Origin: Xiphophorus maculatus
Lineage: Eukaryota > Chordata > Actinopteri > Cyprinodontiformes > Poeciliidae
Assembly (NCBI RefSeq): GCF_002775205.1
Contig: NC_036446.1
Span: 15,376,565-15,440,564, forward strand
DNA length: 64,000 bases
Direction: 5' to 3'
Numbering within the stretch: position 1 is the first letter of the stretch; each line of letters begins with the position of its first letter. This document shows positions 40,501 through 54,034 of the stretch, in pieces. Below the pieces are notes generated by a model. The model was not told the DNA's origin, made no database searches, and was given only the letters and a program-made list of their open reading frames with translations. The position numbers and the translations under genes are program-made.

Positions 40501-43500
40501 CAAATCGTTAATCTGGGGTCAAACTGACGCCTTCCAACACCAGGAGATAAAAAAAAAAAAACAAGGACACAGCCAACCTGTTTTCTGGTCGCAAATAGTC
40601 CAGCTGGCTGGTTCCTGATGTTAGGCTGAATAAAGGGTGAAAAGCACACTCGAAGCTGTACAAAGCCCGTTCTGCACAAAGAATAAAAAGAAAAGACATT
40701 TTTCTAAAGGACTTCATAACATATATTGTTGCTGCCCAATGAGGAAAAGCAGGGAACAACAATGAAACAAACATGCTCTGGCAGTCATAATCTTATTTAC
40801 AATCTTGCCAGTACGTCTTTACAACCTAAAATGATCAAAACTGAGAACCTCTGTCTTCTGGTAAAGTTGGGCTGATGGCATGTAAATCAATTATCCAGGG
40901 TGGAAGAGTCACAAATGTAATTTGTGACTCTGCTTTGTGAAGAGTCACAAATTACATTTGTGACTCTTCCACATAGACTAAAAAATGTTAAAGTCCAGAG
41001 TCTGTGATAATAAACATAGCATTGTGCTTTAACTGAAGCCTGAACCCTGATTGCCTAACAGAGGCTGGTTTGTTGAGTCACATTTTGCAAAAGTGCACAG
41101 CTCTGAAATGATTCAATTTGATAAACTCATAAACAAAAATAGGATACATCAGTTTATTTGTCATCATTTTTGGCCAAAGTCACTGACAAACATAATTGTA
41201 AATGTGAAGCAAAAAAAATGCACTGATCTCTGCAGGATCTTAAAAAGTAGCTTTTTAATTTAGTTTCACCTTTACTTTAAGGATTCTCACAAGACCAGGA
41301 ATAGAGAAATGTAATGATCTAGACACAATATTCCGCTTGTCCTCTTAGGATACGATGATGAAAACCAGACTTATAATTGACAGCATTTTGTAAAGAGAGG
41401 CTGCATCGTTTCATGTTTGTGCCAAAATCAGTTGTCTATAAAAAAGGACAAACTTGGAACAGATCGACTTTGTTTTCTAAAATAGATCAGCCTGCGAGGC
41501 TTTATGGACGAACCGACAAATGAGTTAGAATTGCAATATGAAAAACCACCACGTTCAAATCAACTGAGGAATGTTTTACAGGGTCATTCGTGGGTAATAC
41601 TTGATACTAACCAAAGTAAATAAACTTAAATCTTCACATCAGGCTATCAGAGTGCATGCAAAACACAAATCATTTGTTCCTAAAAAAAACTGACATTGGG
41701 TGCAAAGAGTTCCTCTAAAAACTTCAGCTCATAAAACTCAATGCATTCCAGTTTTGTCCTCACCGATGAGGTCGCGCGCCATCTCTTGATCCTCCTGTAT
41801 CCTGCAAACGTCAGAAAGCTGCAGCAGGGAATCGATGTGATACGGGTTTAGCTGAAGCAGAGCCTGCAGAAAATAAAGCGGAAAACAGAAATATACCGCT
41901 GGATTTTAGTAAATAAAGATAAATTAAAAATACGGAGTTTCTGCATCGCTGATGTTAAACAGTCGCCATCAGAAGGAGGAAACACTAAAACGGGACCGAT
42001 CTGAAGGATCCGATAATCTCCATATATAAAGGTGGAAACATCTCAATGTTTTCTATCTAAATGTTTAGTAAAGAGCCATAACCAAATTAAATACATACAA
42101 TATGAACTTCAAATATAAAAATAGAACAATTTAAAACAAGCAAAAATAAATAACTACAAGAAAGTAAAAAATTAAAACAAAACTCAAACATAAAATACAG
42201 GAGGGACATTAGACATTAATTTCTTTACAGCAAAGTAAAGACAGATATCTATGATTATATTTGCTGCCTTGAGATGACCACAAACAGAGCAGCAATGGAA
42301 AACTAAAGGACTTCTTTGTATCTTTATGTAGATTTTGAACACCTTCTCCTGTCCATGAGACTCTTGATTCTTGATTTAGGATTTTTGTTCATAAAATACA
42401 CAATATTTTATCGCATGTTGAAAATTTGGACCATTATTATCTAAGTTATATAAGTTGGCAGTGAGCTTTCCATGTCACTACCTTTTTTTCTAACCCTTGG
42501 TGATTGCTGCAAAGGAAACAAATAGATGCAGAACATCTTAATTTTTACATATGCAAATGTTTAAACTTTAAAAACTTTGTGCTTTTAACTTTGCTTGAAG
42601 CATTTGCAGACCTTTTCTAAGAATTTTTAGAGTTCTTAGAAAACTTTTTGAGTTCTTTGGCACACATGAGGTGTTTCCAATATGCTTCCCTCAAAACCTA
42701 ATTACAGTGAACCCTCGTTTTTCGCGGGGGTTACGTTCCAAAAAGAACCCATGATAGGCGAAATCCGTGAAGTAGGAACCTTTATTTTTTTTTACAATTA
42801 TTATACAATGAAATACTCCATAATACATTGAAACCAAAGAACAAAACCTTTTTACAGGCCCAAGCATTTGTTTAACAAATAAAAGTACTGTATAAATGGT
42901 TTTTTTTTGTTTGTTTTTGTTTTTTTACAAATAACTACTGTACTGTAAAATAATAATTTCAATCATCAATACGAACTGAAGGCTTCAAATTGCAGAGATC
43001 AGCGCCGCCCCACCGCGGCCCGAGTCATTGGATTAGAACGGGAGAAAATGAAAAATGATTATGAAAAAAAACAAAACAAAGTACAGCAGGACAAATAGTG
43101 ACTCGCGTGTATTTCACTGCTCTTCTGACTGAGCCGCTGCATCCTGACTCCGCTCTGTAGCGTTTTTTTTCTTTTTCTTCTAAAGCCCGCGGTGCAGGTG
43201 TGTTTTTTCGAGAGAAGAACATAGTTATCGGTAGTTGTTGTCGCTCTTTTTTCTTCTGGGCAAAAAGATTCTTGAAATTGGCAAGCTTTTTCACGTACGT
43301 GTACATATTAAACCGCGACGTTACTGACACACAGGTAGAGAAGAAGCGGAGAGACTGTTTAGCCAATCAGAATGCAGAACACAATGCACAATGCAAATCC
43401 GTGAAGCAGCAAGACCGTGAAAGGTGAACCGCGATATAGCGAGGGTTCACTGTACACTGAATCGTCCCTGAATAGTTTGATGTCTGTGTTTTAACTGCTG

Positions 43501-46500
43501 GAGCTGTTTAGGCAAACTATGTCCTACTGGAGCTGCTCCTCTGACTACAGCCTGGTAAAAAAAAATGTGGGTTGTTAATAAAAGTGCATTTCCACTGCAG
43601 GAACCATTTCAGGATGTAGGAAAGTTTTTGTCCCACCTTATTCAAATCAGGAAAAAACAGACCTGTGAGGAAGGCAAGACCCTGAACTAAAGATGGAGTG
43701 GTGGGAAGGTGGTAAATATTTCTCAGTTTCTACTCATATATAGTTCACATTTTCTGTTAACTTTAAATTACATGGCACATTCAAATACACTGATAAAATT
43801 TATCAGACCTGTATTAAGAGAACATTTGTAAAGGTTCCAAAATGTTAAAATATTAACATTATAGTTACTTGGCAAAACAAATTGCAGAAGTTTAAGCTGG
43901 AACAAAATATTTAGCAACGACTCCACTAGATTCACAAAGCTTCATCTTGTAGATCAAAAGATAAAACAGGTTTAAGCTCCATGAGAGGAAAACTCACCAC
44001 AATGTTGTTGGGATCCATGGACTCAACAGCATCTAAGAACTTGAACTGCGCTTGTTGGTAGTCCCGGTTGTGCTCAAAGGTGAAATAATGAACGCCATTC
44101 TTGGACTCCAGCAAGGTCATCGAGATTCCTGAGGAGGCAGAAATTAGGGTTACAAACTAAAAAGAATTTAAATACAAAGCATATGAGCTAATTTATGTCA
44201 AAATCGTATTAATATAACAATAAAAAAGGGGGAAAAAATTATGAATTAATTTTGACTAAAAGGGAAAACTATCAAATAAACTGGATTTATTTAGTAAAGC
44301 AAGATTTTATGTAACACTCTTTATTCTAAGGAATAAGATTTATACAAGCAAACAAAAAAAAGATTATGAGACTACTTTACTTTCAATTCAATAAAATAAT
44401 TAAAATCTACAACAAGCCAAACTGTCAACTTTAAACCCAAAGATTATAATGCAAATTTGTGGTACCCTGCAGTTTAACATGACTAGTAAAGTGGCTATTC
44501 CAGTAATTGTAGATTTTAATCACCGCTAAATTACTATAAAATAGATAAAGTAGTATACAAGACATTGTGGGTCAGTACGCATAACAGAATAACCTATTAG
44601 GAATTGCTCAGATGACCTATTTAAAGCATAAACAAAAACAGGAACTGCGTGAGCAAGTTACTAAACACCTAAAACACAAGGCTCTGTGTGCAGATGAGGC
44701 TTGGCTTCAAAACTTTCATAACCTAAATTGATATTTGTGGGGGGGAAATGCCATCAGGCCATGGCATGAATATCCATCAGACAGATAAGGTAATGAATCA
44801 ATAAGGTTTTTCAGTTTGCGGACAATAAGCCAGTCTTTGTGATGACGTCATGGTCCCAAAAATGCTTTTAGCCAGTTTTATGTTGCCTGCAAATCTGGGA
44901 AACAGAAAAGTTTTGCTAAGCTACTTTCAAGCCCTTGTAAACGTTGCTATTAAAGCTCTCGTAATGAGAGCCTGAATAGCAACGTTTACAACATTCTCGT
45001 AAACGTTGCCATTCAGGTTTCCTATAGAACAGCTGGATGTTGTAAATATTATTTAAATTAAGGAGAGTTGAACAGATATACAGAACAACTGAACTATGAA
45101 ATCATGTGGCTCCTTATCATCTTGTGTTTTGCTAAAATATTCATAAAACAAACTTTTTATTCAAAATATAACCCTTTACAACCTCACACTTTGGTATATT
45201 TAATTGGGATGTTGTGTCGCAGACTGACACCAAGTAAAGCGTTTAACTTTACAATAATGTAGAAGGTTGTGTTGGTCAATCACATAAAAATTAAATATTT
45301 TGTTAATATTTAATACTAAAGACCCACCGGGTCGGCTAAAGCGAGGCCAGCTCTCCTTTGGGCTGGTAATCCAAGTGCTGCGGTGAAAGTGCCTGTTTCT
45401 TTGCCGAGGTCTGTTCAGAAAGAAAAAAAACAACTATGAATCTTACACATCAAAATGACAAATACTTTTCATTTTTAAAACCTCTTACCTTTGATCACCC
45501 AGAACAGCCCGAGCCCCAAAGTATCTCTTCAGTTCAGTCTCTGGGTTGAGATTCCTGAGGAAACAGTCACTTTGTCAACATTGATGAGCTTCATAATTTT
45601 CAGTCTAAAACAAAATGTTAGACAACGATGAGAAAATTTTGTGGCAGGCAGGATCACCACCTTCTGGCAGCTAACGTTTCCCTAAAAATTAGTCACGATC
45701 TAACAATCTACAACAATATTAGGAAAACATGTGATTTGCAGTAACACTGGTAAATGTTGCAGTAGCAATATGACTCTAACAATGAATGTTGATGAGTGCT
45801 ACAGTCTTTCTGCTTTTGGTAATAGCAAATATTGATGCCAGATCAAGAAGATTCAAAATGTCCACCTCAACAATGATTTATGGAAGAAGTTGCTCTGGTT
45901 ACCGTCTGCTCTTTCAGCATTGGGACACCTTTACTCTAACTTCTTAATGCCTGGTCCACCTTACTACCATTTATCATCCAAACCTGTCCATGCTGCATTA
46001 AACTACTGGTCAGTACATATAATACTGGGACAGAGAGCTTGAATGCATGGCACTTAAAATTACTGGCCCACATTTATGATAGTCCAGTCAGTTCTTTTTG
46101 ATAATCTTGTTGCGAACAGTAATACTGAGAAAATGATCAATTTGTGATATATTGTGCAGCCCTGGTCACAATGACCTAAAGATTAAAGTTGTGACATGTA
46201 AGGATTGACAACAACCAAATTTTTTACAAACAACAATTAAATGAAAAGGAAAATATTATGTTTCATTAAATCTGAAAACATAAAACTCAATGCATTTATT
46301 TTTTATTCTAATTTAATTAAAGCATGATTTTCATCCTCTTTAGCTGCAATCTAAAAGCACCCAACAAATCCGGCAGCAACTTCATGCTTTCACGCTCTGG
46401 TTTGAATCTATAAAGCTATATTTCTCTGCTTCTCCTATCTTCAGATGATAAGAAATATTCCAGCCTCGTCGATAATTTTACTCCAGTGGAATCACTAATT

Positions 46501-48181
46501 TTCTTACGACCTTTATTTAAGTCTGTGATAGAATGGCCGCAGTGCTAACTCTGCTGAATTGGCTCCTGTTGTGTAACAATTGAAACATGTAATCTTGCTA
46601 AATATATCCAATGCGTTATCATGACAGAGCACATTAAAATCAGAGTTGTGGTCATGTTTTTTGTCAGGTTTCTATGCATCTTCAGCATCAAACAGGTTGG
46701 TGTTCACACCTGTGTTCCACATGAAGCACAGATTTTCTGACTGAGCCGCCGCAGTCCTCACTTTGCAGACTCACACCGTTGGACAGCTCCAGGTTCTCCA
46801 GCAGTAAATCAATATTTTCAGTTGCAGCTCCCTAAAAGTAATAAAAATGCATGTTGAGTGAGTTGTGACGTCATATTAACTGTTATGTTGTTCCCAAGAT
46901 TAGTGAAGATTCTGTAAACCGAGGCAGCACTGACTCCATAAACTCTATAACTGAATAATTAGCTGTAAAACATTCTGCCTTATAAACTGTTCTATTATTC
47001 TATGGATGTAAATTAGGCTCAGACTGAATTATGGAATTGTGCTGTCAGAATTGGATATATTCCATACATTTAATTGTCCATCCTCTGATGTCGTTTTAGT
47101 TTTCTTCTTTTTTTTCTTCTTTTTAACTCTGTCTCCCGACTGTAAAACAAAAAATAACACAGATGACAGATACAAAATGTATCTTTAGATAAAACAGTCC
47201 ATTAGGAAGATAACTTCTTTCTAATTGTTTTAACTTTACCTTTGTGGACTCTTCCTCATGCTCTTGACCTTGATTCTCAACATCTTTGTTATTATTCTTT
47301 TTGGTTCCACTTGCTTTATTTTTCACTGGATCTTCATCGGGTGAAACTCTATCTGACTCATTTTCTGCATCACATATCTGATAAAAAGAAGTCAAAAAGG
47401 TGTATTGGTGGGAGTAAACCATAAAGTGTCAACATATTGCATGATAAAACTGGTCTTCACCAGATTCTAAAATGATTTCAGTAACTTCAAATGTACAAAA
47501 GCACACAACAAATCCTGAATTGACAAATGTTAAAGATAAAGCAGTCAGTCAGTGTCAGTACTCTGACAGTCAGCATATGCCAATGTATTCTCTATAACAT
47601 TTATATTTTTCAGTAAGTGGCAACTTTACAAAGCAGAAATTTGTCCTAGATACATAATTTTTACACCAGTCAATAATGTAGGAATGAAACTAATTTACCC
47701 TCCACTCTGTTATTTTGGTTTCTCGCTAGACAAGCTTTAAATGTGTTTAACTTACCAGTGCCTACTGAGTTGTTTAGTCTAACAAAACTACAGCATGTTA
47801 ATATTTAACTGAGATTAACTGTTAGCATGTTTTAGCCCTGTAAGCTACCAGGAGCTGATGTAAACAACTGGAGACAAAAAGTGCCGTTGCTGTACAAGAA
47901 ACGCGTCACTCCATTTTTAATCGTCACCTTACCAGTTCATAAATGTTACTGAAGTTTTCCTGAGCCTTATTTTTCTTTGTCTTTCGGCTGCTGCTGCTTT
48001 TGCTATTGGAAGGAGGAGAAACATTAGCAGCATTAGCAGCATTAGCCGTGTCCAGCTGCTCCTCCCCAACCTCAGCTTCAACCTGCTCCTCCGGGCTGTC
48101 TCCCAAACTTAGGTCCCCGAGGTCCAAGGCCTCCTGACCCCTCTGTTTCCCTTTGAGTCTTCTCAAGGCCCGTGTAGACAT
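31175..48181 (-). CDS. tcf25: Transcription factor 25 / NULP1 (ribosome quality control component)
   Basis: Homolog of yeast Rqc1, which acts with Listerin and NEMF on stalled 60S subunits; also described as a nuclear repressor. Eighteen coding exons: 48181-47933, 47377-47240, 47139-47068, 46831-46710, 45554-45489, 45410-45328, 44128-43998, 41863-41764, 40671-40578, 40439-40347, 39197-39092, 39003-38844, 38747-38660, 38483-38325, 38097-38007, 36634-36555, 36430-36355, 31342-31175. All phases agree; 691 residues (human 676). Starts [20 protein letters not shown]. An acidic, Ala/Asn/Ser-rich N-terminus is followed by an eight-lysine run at 135-142. Then comes the conserved DUF654/TCF25 region with [75 protein letters not shown] and [11 protein letters not shown]. 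Acidic C-terminus ends DEDEWD. The last intron is 5 kb and carries a Tc1 relic and a microsatellite; another holds a Tigger-like element. Confidence 0.97.
31468..31533. repeat. (TC)n(TA)n compound microsatellite
   Basis: About 11 TC units followed directly by about 21 TA units, in the last intron of TCF25. Confidence 0.95.
31670..32010 (+). mobile_element. Tc1-like transposon remnant
   Basis: Contains CTGCTCATCGTCCTGAACAC and GTAAAACATGGCGGTGGCAA, the fish Tc1-like transposase segment encoding an HxxxHGGG-type stretch. It then jumps by deletion to an end-like GGATACTTTTGCAAAGCA. Lies in the last TCF25 intron, opposite in direction to the gene. Confidence 0.6.
40901..40971. repeat. Perfect 31-bp-arm double palindrome in a TCF25 intron
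   Basis: Bases 40901-40931 are the exact reverse complement of 40941-40971, separated by nine bases. Each arm is itself nearly palindromic (AGAGTCACAAAT gta ATTTGTGACTCT), so the DNA can form one large hairpin or two small ones. Confidence 0.95.
42705..43452. mobile_element. Non-autonomous Tigger/pogo-like DNA transposon
   Basis: 748 bases with inverted ends: left CAGTGAACCCTCGTTTTTCG, right end reverse-complements to CAGTGAACCCTCGCTATATC, both continuing to GCGG. A TA dinucleotide flanks each side (42703-42704 and 43453-43454), the target duplication of Tc1/mariner-type elements. The ends resemble Tigger/MER2-type termini. Internal sequence has no long open frame. It lies in the TCF25 intron between exons 43998 and 41863. 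Confidence 0.85.
44935..44991. repeat. Nested inverted repeat in a TCF25 intron
   Basis: 17-base perfect arms (44935-44951 with 44975-44991) enclose a second hairpin GCTCTC/GAGAGC. A third, imperfect copy of the arm (GTAAACGTTGCCATTCAGG) follows at about 45000-45018. Confidence 0.9.
45165..45290. mobile_element. Possible Tc1-like terminal fragment
   Basis: GGTTGTGTTGGTCAATCACATAAAAATT resembles the end region of a fish Tc1-like element (usually GTTGGTCTATCACATAAAAT). Only a short stretch is convincing. Confidence 0.4.
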
Positions 48182-50671
48182 TGTAGACTATGTGTGGCTT
48201 GACTAAATATAAACTGTATAGTGTTAAAATGTTGTTTTCATAGCTGTCAATACCACACCAGTCAGATGAGGGTAAAATTCACAGACTCTTTCTTCTTCTA
48301 AGTGTTTACGGACAGTTAGGGTGAGATCTCCCTCTAGAGGTTAGAGTGAACATAGCATCACTCCTTTTTCTTCTTTTTCAAATAAAATCAATTGAAATGT
48401 ACTCAAGTTAGACAAATTACTATTATTAAATAATGCATTTATTATATTAAAACAAACTAATCAGTGGAAACAACACTTTTCTTAGCATCACCAAGGGATG
48501 GACAGTCCTTCCTGGCCACCCAGTATTATAGTGATGCTACTTTTTCTTCCTCGTGGAGGCTTTATTATGCAAAATTAAGTTTCTAAACTGTTGCAAACTG
48601 TGGCAGTCAGAGTCTGGTTGAGTCTGAAATAGCAAAGGATTTCCGTTATTTAGCACTATGCTATGTGTCTTTTTTCCATATTTACTGTCATTTAGAAAGA
48701 ACAGTGTGGTGTGTGACTGGTAGTTGTCTTCAAAATGCCGGTGTGAGAATGCTTCAGGGGAAAAAACGACTCTGCAGACACAACTTCAGTTGAGCAGTGA
48801 AGGATTTTATTTCAAACTGCAGCTTGTATCAGAACAACCCAATTATGAGGATATTTGGCCCAGTTATAGAGGCCTCTAGACAGCACATACACAGTACCGA
48901 TGTATAAGTCTTACTTTCAACAGAGTTTTTTCTACACCTTACATATCAGGTCTTCTTTAGATATTGGTTTATTTTGTCTCCACATTGTGCTGGGATCCAT
49001 ACTTGTCATTATGGATCCAATATGGGTGTGTTTGGAGCTTAGAGGTCTGCACCAAACACATCTGTAGGCCTTTTTGGTTTGTTTAGTTTTACTGTTTACT
49101 TTTAGTTTGTTTTTTAGTCATCAGCATTCTGGCTATTGGGCTAGCTCTATCTAAAATCTTCAGATGATATTTCTACAGACACTAGCTGGACATTCATATT
49201 TTTTATTGTGCTCATGCACAAAAATTAACAAATCTGGGGATATTTTTCTTTTTATTTACAAAAGCAAAAAATACTCTTTGAATTTTTAAATCATGTTCCA
49301 AAAAACAATTCATAAAATAGAAGTTAGAAGAAATAATACCTCAAATACTATGACTATTAATTTTTTGGGGGTTGTTTTTATATGTAGAGTAAAATGAATT
49401 ATTTCATTTTTGAATACATTAAAGCAGCTATTTTTCTTGCACACACACTCTTTGAACTTGAGGCAACACTGTGGAGCAGAGTTTCAGTCTGAAACCTTTC
49501 AAGAACTCTGCAGAAATTTGACTGCAGAGTTCAATTTATCTCTTCAAACTTTGAGTATAACTAAAATCCAGTGGAAGATGCACTCCAACTTCCTGCTATT
49601 TCAAACCTAGATATTTTAAAATTCTTAAATTGGAAAAATGGCAACCAAACTGAGACATGCTTTCAGATGTAACATGAACTAGACTGTCAGACGTACTGAA
49701 AGAAGGAACCATTTTTTTCATGGTTGAGGTTTCCAAACAGCCAGCAACCCATTAAAGATAAGCTGTGACCAGTAACAGGATAAAAATAACAAAGTAGAAA
49801 ACCCTGTTTCATGAGCAATAAAATGACTCCAACATGCAAAACGTGTTTCACGAGCAAATCTATAAATACACTGCTTCCCTCTTAAAAAGAATAATGGATC
49901 ATATTTAGCATGATTGTAGACAAAAAGAAAAAATACTTTGGAGGACAAAGGGAATTTCTGTAATACTGAAATCCAGTTGTTGCGAAAAGAGGAACTTGCA
50001 AATGTCATTTCTTTAATTATTTTTTAAAGGAAACAGAAAAAACAGAAGTCTACAACCAACGATTCAAAGGAAGCAAAATATTTATTTACAAGATAATTAA
50101 ACTATGACTAACACCAAAAAACAAATGATAAAAAGGACAATATCAGCTGGAAACAGCTAATGTTATCTAAAGGTATAAATAGTACCATAAAACTGTAAAC
50201 AACTGTAACCCAAGGCTTTTAAACACAAACACACAGAAATTACAGTTAAGGTACACAATTCTTCCATAAGGCGTTTGCATGCTAATAAGAATTTACAAAC
50301 TCAAACATAAAGCAGCATCAGGCTGTGACCTCTGCTTCATTGGACCGGTAAGCGCTAACATCTAGCATACAGTACTCTAAAGTGACAATAGTTGCCCTTG
50401 GTTGCAGTCTAGCAGCTACAGAATTAAATTTGCCTGCAGCATATTTTGTTCATCAAAAGTAAAAAAAAAAAACAACTACATTTCGTCATTTATTTTTCTC
50501 TGAACTATAGTTCCAGTAATCCGTGACGTAGGAAGGCTCTGCCCGCTCAGAGGCATCAACAAACTTCTGAAAACTTTTTTCATCTACAGTCACTGAATCC
50601 AGGGAGCTTCCACAATGACTGTCATTTTTTGACAGAGGAAGGTGAATAATAAGGGCATAGTTCTGGACCTG
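48182..50671. other. TCF25-CYBA intergenic region
   Basis: The TCF25 promoter is at the left (no CpG-rich block or clear TATA seen) and the CYBA 3' UTR at the right. Two AATAAA signals on the minus strand, at 50489-50494 and 50081-50086, are candidates for CYBA 3' end formation. Nothing else recognised. Confidence 0.6.
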
Positions 50672-52732
<2,061 letters not shown>

Positions 52733-54034
52733 CGCGACCACCTGGACAGCTGCTAAAAGTCTCTGAAGCGCTGCGGGAGGGAACGGAGCGCCACAAGGAA
52801 GAGACTGTGTTTACGTGATTAAAAGCACGCCGATTTAAGGGCTGGTGGGCGGGGCTTGCGTTAACCTGTCCCTATTTCGCTCGTCATTTCCGAAAAGTTG
52901 CCTAGACAGCAGAGAGGAGGGGTTAACAGCTCCGAACTTACCGGACGGCAGTGACAAATGACGGGAAGAATGAGGGCTGGACAAAGAAAACATTTTTTTT
53001 TTATGTGTAACTTTTATTTACCAGTAGAATGTTTTACTGGTGTTCTCTTCAATAAGGAAGATGTTTTTCTAACTTGCAGAATCTTTATTGATGGAAGAGA
53101 GGATTATTAGTAGCTATTGGGACAAACCAGATATGCATGATATTGAAAAAATGTAGTTTTATAATAAATTTTAATTAATAAACGTGATAGGCCATTACTG
53201 TAACTTTTAATCATCTAGTGCTCCACCTGTCATTTTAAGAGATTTCTTTCTAAATCTCAGCAATATATGCATATACTTTTTTTAATGCAATTATTACCTT
53301 CAGTTCTCACTATACAAAACTAGTAATGAATATTGAAACCCTTAAATGTACGTTTCAACAATTCCATTTTATCTTTAAAAAAAAAAAACCTGACATGGAA
53401 TATTATCCAAACTGCTATATTTGCATGAAATGTAAAACACTCTTCACCATATGGACAATAAAACATGACATTTAAAAGTATTTCAACACCCCGGAATGGA
53501 AAATCATACAGAAAGTATCAAAATCAAATTTAAACAAAAAGTGCAGAGATAGCTCAATTTAGTTTAAATGGCATTTAAATTACATTTTTAACAAACAAAA
53601 AAACAATACAGAACTTGGCCAAATTTTATTATTTGCATCAACATCGCTGAAGTTAATTAAAATAAAAATATTTATGAAAAATACATAAAATTTCAAGGAA
53701 TCCAGAAGAATTAAACCTTGACTAGATTTACACTTTAAAATAAGAACAAAGTATGAACTTGGTGCCAGAGTACACATTTATTTACGATGTGACTTTCTAG
53801 CTAACAACACATAAAAGAAAATGTAGAGAGCTACACAGGAATTTGAGAAATGAGTGTTTTCAGATTGATGAGGAATTTTTTAAAGGGACTTACTGCGTGG
53901 TAAAATCTTATAAAAAACAGATTCTTTTTTTTATACAAAATAAAAAATAAAATGCTTCATCTTGTAAATTTCAGATCTCCTGAGTAAGCTTTATTGCCGC
54001 TGAGCAGAATTAGCTTCTTGGGGTAAGAGGCTTC
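52733..54034. other. CYBA promoter region and MVD 3' UTR
   Basis: The first 200 bases hold the CYBA promoter, with a few GC-rich blocks and purine-rich ETS-like GGAA/TTCC cores (TTTCCGAAAAG near 52888). The rest is AT-rich with no recognised gene. The MVD poly(A) signal is at its right end. Confidence 0.55.
53990..53995 (-). promoter_or_regulatory. MVD poly(A) signal
   Basis: AATAAA on the minus strand, about 40 bases past the MVD stop codon. Confidence 0.6.
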
